Notes under the pieces: model-generated
The model's database searches: none
Told to the model about the DNA's origin: nothing
The model's input: the letters and a program-made list of their open reading frames with translations, nothing else
NCBI GenBank assembly: GCA_016794465.1
Contig: JAEUKA010000052.1
Coordinates: 1 to 49,827 of the forward strand
Direction of reading: 5' to 3'
Origin: Myxococcales bacterium
GTDB taxonomy: Bacteria; Myxococcota_A; Polyangia; Palsa-1104; JAEUJZ01
DNA length: 49,827 bases
Translations under genes and position numbers: made by a program
Shown: piece by piece, positions 34,261 through 42,203 of the stretch
Layout: every line of letters starts with the position of its first letter
Position numbering within the stretch: the stretch's first letter is position 1

Positions 34261-34674
34261 ATGATCATCCGCATCCTGAAGTTAACCATCGTCGCCAGTG
34301 TGTTCACTGCCGGGGGAGCCCTCGCGGACGGCAAGCCCGCCCCCGAGGAAGTGCCCAGCAACTTCGGGGAAACTGTTACGGGGCCGCTGGAGAAGGAAGT
34401 CGTCCATAAGGCAATCGAGCAGCACTTCAGCGAAGTGAAAAATTGCTACGAGCCCGAGTTGAAGAAGAACGAGCGCCTTGCGGGTCGAGTGCTGACGAGC
34501 TTCACCATTGGTAAGGACGGCAAGGTAACCGCACCCAAGGTGGAGCAGAGCACGCTCGGGAACCCGTCCGTCGAGAAATGCATCGTGGGCGCGGTCAGCC
34601 GCTGGGAGTTTCCGAAGCCTAAGGGTGACAAGGTCGTGGTGACCTTCCCCTTTGTTCTGCGATCAGCGGGTTAG
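34261..34674 (+). CDS. AgmX/PglI C-terminal-domain protein, 137 aa
   Basis: A signal peptide (MIIRILKLTIVASVFTAGGA, cleavage near ALA-DG) is followed by a single domain: IEQHFSEVKNCYEPEL, then 'GRVLTSFTIGKDGKVTAPKV', STLGNPSVEKCI and WEFPKPKGDKVVVTFPFVL. This is the TonB-C-like domain at the end of myxobacterial AgmX/PglI gliding proteins, here on its own and exported. Two conserved cysteines probably form a disulfide. A TAGGAGG site lies just before the ATG. It may have a sigma54 promoter. Confidence 0.8.
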   Translation: MIIRILKLTIVASVFTAGGALADGKPAPEEVPSNFGETVTGPLEKEVVHKAIEQHFSEVKNCYEPELKKNERLAGRVLTSFTIGKDGKVTAPKVEQSTLGNPSVEKCIVGAVSRWEFPKPKGDKVVVTFPFVLRSAG

Positions 34675-35328
34675 ATGACGAAGCGGCTCATGCGCCCCGG
34701 AAGCTGTCGCTTCAGTGCAGGCGGAGAATTTTGAAGCCATCCCCTGTGTAATTCTCTGTGCTTGGTGGGCCGCTCCGAAGGTTTGTCTATCGTGTCGCCT
34801 ATCTGTGCGGTTGAGAAGAAAGCTGGCTCTCTCTCCTCCAAATGCGGACTGACTCCTCTTGATTCCTCAAGAGTCCGATCCCGCCTCAAGCAGCCTGCGT
34901 CGTAACAATTATCGAAGAAGCGATAGGCACCGTAGGTAAAGGACGCCTGCGTACCATTGGCAGTAACGAGAAAGCCGAGGTTGCTAGACGACTGCCCTCG
35001 CGTCATGGACAGCAGAAGCTGCGCTGCACGCCGACGCAGCCTATGAGTACATAAGAAACGATGGAAGTAGTCGAGCAATCTGGCCCATTACACTCCTGTT
35101 CAGTAAGTTGTCGTCTCACAAGGTAGGTCAGCTAGTGCTCGGGAGTTCTTCGGAGAGAGAGCTTTCGTCCCTTGCCTGCGGGCGCGACTGAGTTCGGCCT
35201 GCGTAAGCCAGCCGCTCATCGAACCTCTCGGTGCCGTCAGGATAGCATTCGTACCTTTGCCCTCTCCTGTGTTACGCTGTCCACTCCGCAGCGCCCTGCG
35301 CCCTGCGGGGTTGATCGGGGGACGGCTG
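34675..35328. other. Stretch without a convincing gene
   Basis: The only long frame is 34671-35078 on the minus strand (135 aa, TTLR/RDR-rich, no motif, no ribosome site), which I do not trust. A CTCTTGA-TTCC-TCAAGAG hairpin lies near 34857. No RNA gene is recognised. Confidence 0.35.
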
Positions 35329-36310
35329 ATGGATAAGCAGCGACTGGAGCTAGGTTTCGCTCGTCTGATGGAGCAGCCCAAGTGGAGTGGATCTGTTTGA
35401 TCTCAGCTGGGAGCTCCACTGCCCGCGCTGCAATATGCTGAGCGAGCGGTTTGACTCGGTGGCGCATGCCCATAAGCTGTCGTCCTGTCCGATGTGCGAG
35501 TTTTCTTTCGGAGTCGATCGGTCGGAGCGCATGGAGGTCACCTTCACGCTCAATCGGGCGATCGAGGATCTCGGATTCCCGCCAGTCTGTTTTCCTCCTG
35601 CGGTGCTGCAACCAGTCGGAAACCTGGCCTGTCCCAACGGTCAGACTGTGAGTACTGTCGAGCAGCTCGAGCCAGGTCAGTACCGCTACTTCTGGAAGTG
35701 CTGCACTATCCGATCTATCAGCGTCTCTTTGGCGATCAGGTCTTGTCGGCCCGCGAGCGGCTGCAAATATCGTCGGTGACAGTGGTGTTCACAGACATTG
35801 CGGGATCGACGCGGATGTACGAAGAGATCGGGGACCCCTTGGCCTACAACTTGGTGCGCGATCACTTCGAGATCATCCAGCGGGTCTTTGAGTCTCATGG
35901 TGGTCGTCTGCTGAAGACAGTTGGTGATGCGGTGATGGCTTCCTTTCTGTCCAATCGCGATGCACTGCGAGCCGCCGATGAAGCCCATCACCAGCTGGAT
36001 GATTTCAACCAGCATGTTCCGGTTGAGCATCAGATCCGTCTGCGCTTCGGTATGCACCGTGGGCCTGCGATCCTGGTCAATCTCAACGGACAGATGGACT
36101 ATTTTGGACGCACCGTGAATCCCGCCGCGCGTGTGCAGTCGGTGGCGCGCGGTGACGAGCTGTCTGTGTCTGAAGAGGTCTATCAAGACCCCGACTTTCA
36201 GGCCGAGTGCCGTTCCTCTGCCTGGTCGGACTTCCGCAAGTCAGTCGAGGATCTCAAAGGAATTTCTGGTCGTCATCGGGTCTACATCACCCAAAGACAG
36301 AGCAAAAATT
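35329..36310 (+). pseudogene. Class III adenylate/guanylate cyclase with zinc-containing N-terminal domain, two frameshifts
   Basis: The start MDKQRLELGFARLMEQPKW is out of frame with 'DLFDLSWELHCPRCNMLSER', and that frame ends after QYRYFWK, where a missing G near 35698 shifts it into VLHYPIYQRLFGDQ. The catalytic domain then reads VVFTDIAGSTRMYEE (first metal Asp), TVGDAVMASF (second Asp) and FGRTVNPAARV (Asn and Arg). All catalytic residues survive, so two single-base deletions inactivate an otherwise good gene. The N-terminal part has CPRC and CPMC pairs, as in DUF5939-type cyclases. Sequencing errors are the alternative. Confidence 0.75.
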
Positions 36311-36373
36311 CCGAAAGGAATAGGATCAACCTGAGCGCATCCGACCAGCCTTACAGATCGGCGACAGTCTGGT

Positions 36374-36520
36374 ATGTCCTCTGCCGTCGCCGAGCTGGGA
36401 CCAATCCAGCCGCTCACTTCCCGGACCGTGGTGCCGAAACCGCGTTCGTTTCTCCTACCCGCTCGCGCCAAGACAACTCAAGGGTCTGCCTACCGATATG
36501 AACGACTATTCCTATGCTAG
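36374..36520 (+). pseudogene. N-terminal fragment of the MSSA-LTS family (copy 2)
   Basis: A 48-codon frame starting MSSAVAELGPIQPLTS and containing VVPKPR resembles the 51-codon frame at 39806 and a fragment at 12835. It overlaps the start of the gene at 36498 in another frame, so it may be that gene's true N-terminus separated by a frameshift. Confidence 0.35.
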
Positions 36521-37112
36521 CCTGCCCGATTCCTTGATCGTAGTAGGGGCGTTGGTGGGATTTCATGATGAAGAACGCCGCGTTGCGCGCTTGATTCGTG
36601 GTCAGCTGCTCGCCAGGCTCATCTCCAGATCGGCTCTCGGGGAGCGTATTTCGCAGGACACCCTGGTCGAAGATGCGGCGTCGGTCCTACAGAATCAGCC
36701 CCGGCGCGACGATCTCATCCTCTCCGCGTGCCTCGTCACTTGGTCTAGCGAGCGAATCTCGGTCCTCGCGGCGGGCCAGTTCGAGGTCTGGCTGGCTCAG
36801 GACTCCGGGCTCTCACAGATCTTGGTCGGGTCCTCGGTGTATCAGCTTGCGACAGAGGCGGGCTTGGCGGTCGAGCGCTATCTCAAACATGTCTGCACTG
36901 CCGCGCTCTCGGCTGATCGCTCAAAGAGCGTGAGCCAATACGTCGAGATGGCGTATTCGCCGACCGATACGCTGGTGATCACCGTGGGGGATGTGGAGCC
37001 GGGTTGGGTGGTAGGACGCGCTCGGGCACTCGGGCGTGGACCAGTGGTGTTTGCCGTTGACGAGGGCGCGGACCTGCGCCTTGTCGCCCCGCTCCTTTGT
37101 CGCAGGCCGTAA
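36498..37112 (+). CDS. Possible PP2C-like protein, 204 aa
   Basis: The order of short motifs resembles PP2C phosphatases: SVLAAGQFEVWLAQDSGLSQI (like the LAhvGDSRvyL....l.qlT segment), then TDTLVITVGD (like D.LLLcSDGl). The metal-binding aspartates are not all present, so any phosphatase activity is doubtful; the gene may encode a degenerate member. It starts with an ATG overlapping a TGA in the cyclase frame, and a related N-terminal piece precedes it (36374). A phosphatase-like protein would fit the kinase/FHA network, but this is inference. Confidence 0.45.
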   Translation: MNDYSYASLPDSLIVVGALVGFHDEERRVARLIRGQLLARLISRSALGERISQDTLVEDAASVLQNQPRRDDLILSACLVTWSSERISVLAAGQFEVWLAQDSGLSQILVGSSVYQLATEAGLAVERYLKHVCTAALSADRSKSVSQYVEMAYSPTDTLVITVGDVEPGWVVGRARALGRGPVVFAVDEGADLRLVAPLLCRRP

Positions 37113-37205
37113 CGAGCGGCGCTGCTTGGCTTGCAATCGCGAGGCGACATCCAGTTTGGCTCCGGACTTCGCGCTCGAGAGTCTGGTTCTGGAACGAGTC
37201 CGAGT

Positions 37206-39620
37206 CTAGGTCGTCTTCTGGAACATCAGGTCCCCCACAGACTTGACAGCCCATGAGCCGATATCGCTGAGGTCCACTCCCAGATTCGCAGCACCGGAGA
37301 CGAGCCGCGCACAGTTTTCCGGGGTGTCGGTGTAGTGGATGTTGATGTAGCTGAATCCGGTGTCCCGGATCTCGAACATCACCCCCGCCTCTTCGAGAGC
37401 GACGCGAACCGCCTCCATTTTTACGTCTCGACGGGCCTTGGTCTCGGCGTCCATTCCGCCATAGAACCTGCGGAAAAAGACGCGCTCATGGTAGTCCGGG
37501 AACAATCGTGGCATCCAGGTGCGGAACATGCCCGGCGACGTGGTCCATTCGTTGCCAGTCAGATCGGCTTCGATGGCTTTGGGCCAGTACCAGAACCCGC
37601 GGCTGTACAAGATCGCTTCCAGCCACCCTTCTACAGAAAGCTCTAGATCTACTGCCTCGTCCGCTTGAAGCCACATACGTGCGTGGCTCAGGTCCCCATC
37701 GAGGTAGACCATCACGGCGTCAGGTTCGCCAAACTGATCGACCGGATGAAGATGTTTCGCGAACTCAAATCCGTCCCAGGCGCTGAAGGTGCTGTCGGCG
37801 CCCATGATATTGATGTAGCCGGCCACCCCCGTCTCGGATTGCGACGGCATCTCCCATTTCAATTTGACACCGTTGGTCTGGCGGTAGAGCGCTTCAAGCG
37901 CTGGGGGGATGGCGTGGTACATTCGGGCCTCGGCAAGCTGCTGCTCAGTTGCTGGCGGCTGGATCTCTAGCTTGGTCACCCTGATGTCGGGGTGGGCCTC
38001 CAGCTCGGCGACCATGGACCGGAAGCGATCCAACCACGGTCGGCGATCCTTCCAGGCCTCGGGCGTGCGGATCCATGCCTCGCCAAAGTTCGTACGAGTC
38101 AAGTGCGCACCACTTATGTCGACGCCGGTCAGGTTCGCGCCGTTCAGGTTTGCCCCTTCCAGGTTCGCCCCATTCAGGTTTGCCCCATCCAGGTTCGCCC
38201 CTTCCAGGTTCGCGCCCGGCAGGTTCGCCGCTTCCAGGTTCGCGCCGGTCAGGTTGCAGGTGCGAAGATCGGCATCACTCAGGTCCGCGCCTGAGAGCGA
38301 CGCCCCAATCAGCTTCGCTTCACACCCGATAACACCAGTCAGGTTCGCATCCGGGAGCGTTGCGCGGGTCAGGTTCGCCCGGGTCAGGTTCGCCCCGTTC
38401 AGGTCCGATCCTGAAAAGTCCGCTCCTTTGAAGTTCGCGTCAGTGAAGTTCCCCTGTTTGGTCTTCGCGTTCCGGAACTCCGCTCCTTCCAGATTCGCGT
38501 TGGTGAAGTCCACGCTCTCAAGGTTCGCGCCGGTGAAGTTCGCTCTCTCGAGGTTCGCGTCCACAAGCTTCACAGAAGACAGCATCGAGTCGGCTAGGCA
38601 CGCACTGTGGAGGCTCGCGCCCGTCAGATCCGTGCTTGTGAGCGTCACGTTTTTGCAGTACGCACGATTGAGGTTTGCGCCGGCTAGGTTTGCGCTGTCG
38701 AGTTTCACGGACGTCAAGTTCGCCTCGGCAAGATTCGCGCCCGCCAGATTCGTCCCCATCAACTTTGCCGCACTCAGATCGGCCATCTCGAGGTTCGCGC
38801 GCTTGAGGTTCGCCCTGGTCAGGTTCGCGGCATTCAGTGTCGTGCGGGTGAGGTTTGCGCTCTCGAAATTTGCCCCGGTGCAGTCCGCCGCATCGAGCAT
38901 TGCCTCTGTAAGGTCGGCGCCACATAGGTTCGTACGAATAAGGACCACCTCGCCCGTGAGATTGGCGCCTGCGAGGTTCGCCCCGGTGAAGTTCGCCCCC
39001 GTGAGGCTAGCGATGCAGAAGTTTGCGCCCGCGAGGTTGGCTCGCTCGAGGTTTGCGTCCGTGAGGTCGGCGCTCTGGAGGTCTGCGCCCGCGAGGTCTG
39101 CGTCCGCAAGGTTTGCGCCCACGAGCTTCGCCTCGGTGAGCTTCTTGCCTTTGAGGTTCGCGCCGCGCAGGTCCACGCCTGAGAGTTTCACCTCGGCCAG
39201 GTTCCCATCGGTGAAGTCCACGCCCGTCACGTTCGCGCCCGTCAGGTCTGCCGTCTTGAGCCTCGCGCCTTTGAGGTTCGCCCCGGAAAGGTTCGCCCCG
39301 GTCAGGTTCGCCCCGGTCAGGTTCACCCCGGAAAGGTTCGCCCCAGAGAGGTTCGCCCCGGAGAGATCCGCGCACTCGAGGTTCGCATGCGCCAGATTCA
39401 CCGCACGCAGGTTTGCGTCGGTAAGTATCGTGTCGATCAGGTTCGCTTTGCTCAGGTTCGCTTCGGCAAGGTTCGTGCGGGCGAGGTTCGCCATCCCGGA
39501 AAATGTCACGCCAGCAAGGTTCGCCCCGGCAAGGTCTGCGTCCGTGACCTCTGCATCGTCGAAGTCGCGTTGCCCCGCTTCATAGGCGGCTATCAAACTG
39601 TCACGATTGTACTTGGTCAT
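37206..39620 (-). CDS. Giant pentapeptide-repeat protein with C-terminal SUKH-like domain, 804 aa
   Basis: Residues about 25-510 are close to a hundred continuous A(D/N)LxG-type pentapeptides, which should fold into one very long right-handed quadrilateral beta-helix of some 24 coils. The last 290 residues are globular. EQQLAEARMYHAIPPALEAL and YRQTNGVKLKW, followed by GYINIMG and a 'F..W' block, resemble the SMI1/KNR4 (SUKH) fold used by immunity proteins. A final domain of about 120 residues is unknown. No signal peptide. The opposite strand has a 558-aa mirror frame caused by the repeats, which I reject. It is a single-gene unit facing the 39806 fragment. Confidence 0.85.
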   Translation of the reverse strand: MTKYNRDSLIAAYEAGQRDFDDAEVTDADLAGANLAGVTFSGMANLARTNLAEANLSKANLIDTILTDANLRAVNLAHANLECADLSGANLSGANLSGVNLTGANLTGANLSGANLKGARLKTADLTGANVTGVDFTDGNLAEVKLSGVDLRGANLKGKKLTEAKLVGANLADADLAGADLQSADLTDANLERANLAGANFCIASLTGANFTGANLAGANLTGEVVLIRTNLCGADLTEAMLDAADCTGANFESANLTRTTLNAANLTRANLKRANLEMADLSAAKLMGTNLAGANLAEANLTSVKLDSANLAGANLNRAYCKNVTLTSTDLTGASLHSACLADSMLSSVKLVDANLERANFTGANLESVDFTNANLEGAEFRNAKTKQGNFTDANFKGADFSGSDLNGANLTRANLTRATLPDANLTGVIGCEAKLIGASLSGADLSDADLRTCNLTGANLEAANLPGANLEGANLDGANLNGANLEGANLNGANLTGVDISGAHLTRTNFGEAWIRTPEAWKDRRPWLDRFRSMVAELEAHPDIRVTKLEIQPPATEQQLAEARMYHAIPPALEALYRQTNGVKLKWEMPSQSETGVAGYINIMGADSTFSAWDGFEFAKHLHPVDQFGEPDAVMVYLDGDLSHARMWLQADEAVDLELSVEGWLEAILYSRGFWYWPKAIEADLTGNEWTTSPGMFRTWMPRLFPDYHERVFFRRFYGGMDAETKARRDVKMEAVRVALEEAGVMFEIRDTGFSYINIHYTDTPENCARLVSGAANLGVDLSDIGSWAVKSVGDLMFQKTT

Positions 39621-39805
39621 CGGGTTTCCATCCCTACGTTCATCAGAGTGAGCAAGAAGAGAAAGAGTATAGGACGTTCGATGGCGATTTATGCGATGAC
39701 GGTCCAGGATCAGCGGAGGACAATCGGGCTGGGTAGGACCAACAGACGCCGTGTCGGTGCCCTGGTCAGGGAAGCACTCAAAGACCGGCGACTGTCTGGC
39801 AGAGA

Positions 39806-39961
39806 ATGTCCTCTGCCATCGCTGATTCAGGCACAGTTCAGGCGCTCACTTCCCTGGTCATGGCACCGAAACAACGCTTGAACCGCCTACCCGCCGTACT
39901 GATGGGCGTGTTCATGGTCGATAAGGTGCCACGGGCGACACGACCGCTTCAGCGAAAATAG
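39806..39961 (+). pseudogene. N-terminal fragment of the MSSA-LTS family (copy 3)
   Basis: The frame MSSAIADSGTVQALTSLVMA followed by PKQRLNRLPAVLMG, 51 codons. DNA at 39835-39872 matches 12843-12880 closely, and 39805-39876 also aligns with 36373-36441. No domain is recognised; it may be the preserved start of a lost gene. The rest of 39621-40007 shows no supported gene. Confidence 0.4.
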
Positions 39962-40007
39962 GGCGGCCAGAGTCCTCATATCGCATGCGGCGGACCCCAC
40001 CCACAGC

Positions 40008-40676
40008 TCAGCGGAGATAGAACGTCAGGCCCGCACCCACGGTAAAAATCGTCGCCACATACGAGGACTGGTAGGGAAACGGCGCGCCCATCTTCAAATA
40101 CAGGCCCACCGGCTGCGAAAAGCGATAGGCGAAGTCCAGCTCGGCTCCCGTCACAAACAGGCTGCGCTTGGCGGTACCGCTGCCACTGACGCCTTCGTTT
40201 GGGTAGTTCACAGAGTAGGAAGAGATCCACTCGTGCAGACCTGCATACAGATGGACTCCCAGCGCCACCCGCCGACGGATGCCGAGGTGGAAGGTGTGAC
40301 CAAAGCGCGCAAACAAGCTGATGCGATGGGTAGCGCCCTCGACCTGCGAGGGATCGATCCACGGCGCCAAAAAGGTCGGCTCATTGCCGTATCCCAGCAG
40401 CACGCCGCCATCGAAGGTCCCGGTCGCCCAGCGGGTGTTCCAGATGGGCAGGTAGCCGCTCATGGAAACCTGGACGCCAAGGAAGCTCTGTCCGCCGATG
40501 CCATAGGTCGCCGCCGTATCGAGCCGGACATGCACTGGGTGGCCCCGCTCTCCCCCTTCGGGGATTCCGACCGGCGGTTCCTGCGCCCGCGCCTGCTGCG
40601 CCGTACAAAGCCCGAGCGATAGGACGAGCAGACTCGCCAACGCCCTACTCCGAATCATGGTTTGACTCCGCCTCAT
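40008..40676 (-). CDS. Outer-membrane beta-barrel-like protein, 222 aa
   Basis: A signal peptide (ALASLLVLSLGLCTAQQARA) ends in a good AxA cleavage site. The mature part has alternating short strands (FLGVQVSMSGYL, FDGGVLLGYG, VALGVHLYAGLHEW, GAELDFAYRFS) and finishes ATIFTVGAGLTFYLR, the terminal beta-strand with aromatic residue typical of outer-membrane barrels. Its ATG overlaps the esterase stop (ATGA), so the two are co-expressed and both should act in the envelope. Confidence 0.7.
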   Translation of the reverse strand: MRRSQTMIRSRALASLLVLSLGLCTAQQARAQEPPVGIPEGGERGHPVHVRLDTAATYGIGGQSFLGVQVSMSGYLPIWNTRWATGTFDGGVLLGYGNEPTFLAPWIDPSQVEGATHRISLFARFGHTFHLGIRRRVALGVHLYAGLHEWISSYSVNYPNEGVSGSGTAKRSLFVTGAELDFAYRFSQPVGLYLKMGAPFPYQSSYVATIFTVGAGLTFYLR

Positions 40677-41509
40677 CGCTGACCTCCCAGGATGAAGTCG
40701 AGTCCGTGCTCGAACGAGGGCCGCACCGCACCGCCGTGATCGGTTTCCATCGTCTCTTCGGCAAAGGTCAACCCTTGATAGTTCCGCTGCCGAATCCGGT
40801 CGCACAGCGCTCGATAGGGAATCTCCTGAACGACTCCGTTGTAGGTCGCGCGCGTCGCAAACAGTCGCATCGGGAGAGTATTTGTCCGCTCGGAGTGCCA
40901 GCGCTCCACCGTAAACAGTCCCTCCTCCATTCCGTTATCCGCCGCAATCGCCCCGGAGAACAGCGGCGGCGCATCCGCAGTGTGCCGAAACGTCGAATAC
41001 CACACTACGGTCGCTCCCGCAGAGTGTCCAACGAGCACTCGCCGGGTGGTATCCACCCGCAGCTTGCCCTCGACATAGGGCAGTATTTCATCGCGCAGCA
41101 CCCGATAGAACAGATCCACATTCTGTCCCGCAAAGCTCGGCGTAAGCGGTTTCGGAAGCGGATAGTCGCGCTCTCTCTTGAAGGGATCGGGATAGTCCGG
41201 CCCGACGACAATCGCCTCTGGCCACAGCCCCTGTAGCGCATAGGTAGAGACGAGCCCGGTCGTGATCTCAAACTGATGCAGCCCGACGAAGGTCGGATCC
41301 AGCTGCACGATCAGCGGATAGCGGCGCGTCGGGTCGGCGTCATACGAGGGCGGCAGCCGAATCCGCAGCAGATAGTCATCGCCCATCAGCGCCGAGCGAA
41401 AGTTTTCGACGGACACGGTCCCGGTCGTCACCGGAATATCAGGAGAGCAGGCCGCTTGCAGCACACCCCACAACAAAAGCCCACTCCAGATCTGCTTGTT
41501 GAAACGCAT
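40673..41509 (-). CDS. Putative esterase lipoprotein (alpha/beta hydrolase), 278 aa
   Basis: The ATG at 41509 has GAGGAG eight bases upstream; it follows an in-frame upstream region I reject. The signal peptide ends LQAAC, a lipobox. The esterase-D-like fold is shown by YPLIVQLDPTF (oxyanion strand), VLVGHSAGATVVW with the nucleophile Ser, a following Asp region and METDHGGAV with the catalytic His. It should hydrolyse esters at the cell envelope; the substrate is unknown. It is the first gene of a two-gene operon, with a tandem 15-bp repeat just upstream. Confidence 0.8.
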   Translation of the reverse strand: MRFNKQIWSGLLLWGVLQAACSPDIPVTTGTVSVENFRSALMGDDYLLRIRLPPSYDADPTRRYPLIVQLDPTFVGLHQFEITTGLVSTYALQGLWPEAIVVGPDYPDPFKRERDYPLPKPLTPSFAGQNVDLFYRVLRDEILPYVEGKLRVDTTRRVLVGHSAGATVVWYSTFRHTADAPPLFSGAIAADNGMEEGLFTVERWHSERTNTLPMRLFATRATYNGVVQEIPYRALCDRIRQRNYQGLTFAEETMETDHGGAVRPSFEHGLDFILGGQR

Positions 41510-41574
41510 TCGAGGACTCCTCTGCCGGCCCCTTGGCACGGCCTTTCGCCCTAGAACACCGCAATCGGACCGAT

Positions 41575-41604
41575 CTGTCACCCTGATATCTGTCACCCTG
41601 ATAT
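41575..41604 (-). promoter_or_regulatory. Tandem 15-bp direct repeat upstream of the esterase operon
   Basis: CTGTCACCCTGATAT occurs twice without a gap, 66-95 bp upstream of the esterase ATG. A spacing of 15 bp, about one and a half turns, and identity of the copies suggest an operator or a recent duplication. Confidence 0.4.
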
Positions 41605-41909
41605 ACGGTCTACGGCTTCAAGGGGGATCTCATCGGCGACTGTCGGGTGTACAAGATCTCGCCCGTCGCCGGATCGGCTATTCGGTCCCGGACCGTTGCA
41701 CTGAAACACTCCAGCCAACGTGAGGCGCTAAGGATGCTCGGTGTCTTATCGAGCGTGCGGTTACGGCGCTGCGACCACAGTGTGCGCCGGTGCCGGATCA
41801 TCGCGGGCCATCCGCTGGACTTCCGGGTTAAGGAACCAGCCACCCACTTCTCGACGACACCACTACGCCCCACGCTCAGCCCCAATAACATCTGGGGCGT
41901 CGAGAAATT

Positions 41910-41957
41910 TGGGAATGTTTCCCATTGCCGATTGACGGAGGGCGGGAAGTTTTCCCG
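41910..41957. promoter_or_regulatory. Two 15-bp palindromes NGGGAANNNTTCCCN
   Basis: TGGGAATGTTTCCCA (41910-41924) and CGGGAAGTTTTCCCG (41943-41957) share arms GGGAA/TTCCC and a 3-bp centre, with centres 33 bp apart (three helical turns). They lie in the 41605-42203 gap, where I see no supported gene, downstream of the kinase gene. Confidence 0.45.
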
Positions 41958-42203
41958 CGTTGCATTCATCCCCTGCCAGGCCGCACCGGGCGCATTTTTT
42001 TTCAGCGGCGAACAGAATTACCGAGATCTGTCAGTGAGGGGTGGGAAGTCTTCGGAGGGGTTGGCGGTGGTGTGATGTTATTGGGGCTGACCGTACGGAG
42101 CAGGTTCGTCCTTGAGATCCGGCGCTGCACCGTTCAGCTGGGAAGGTGAGTGGGAATATAAGTCTCGTGCTGACTCTGAAGGTTGATCAGACTTCCTATT
42201 GGG

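Noticed and set aside
34671..35078. 135-aa minus-strand gene
   Set aside because: No recognisable domain, no ribosome site and weak codon pattern.
37909..39585. 558-aa plus-strand gene
   Set aside because: It is the antisense of the pentapeptide repeats; its repeated RFAP pattern mirrors them and lacks a sensible start.
41647..42075. 142-aa plus-strand gene
   Set aside because: No ribosome site, no motif and unnatural composition; it covers two clear palindromes.
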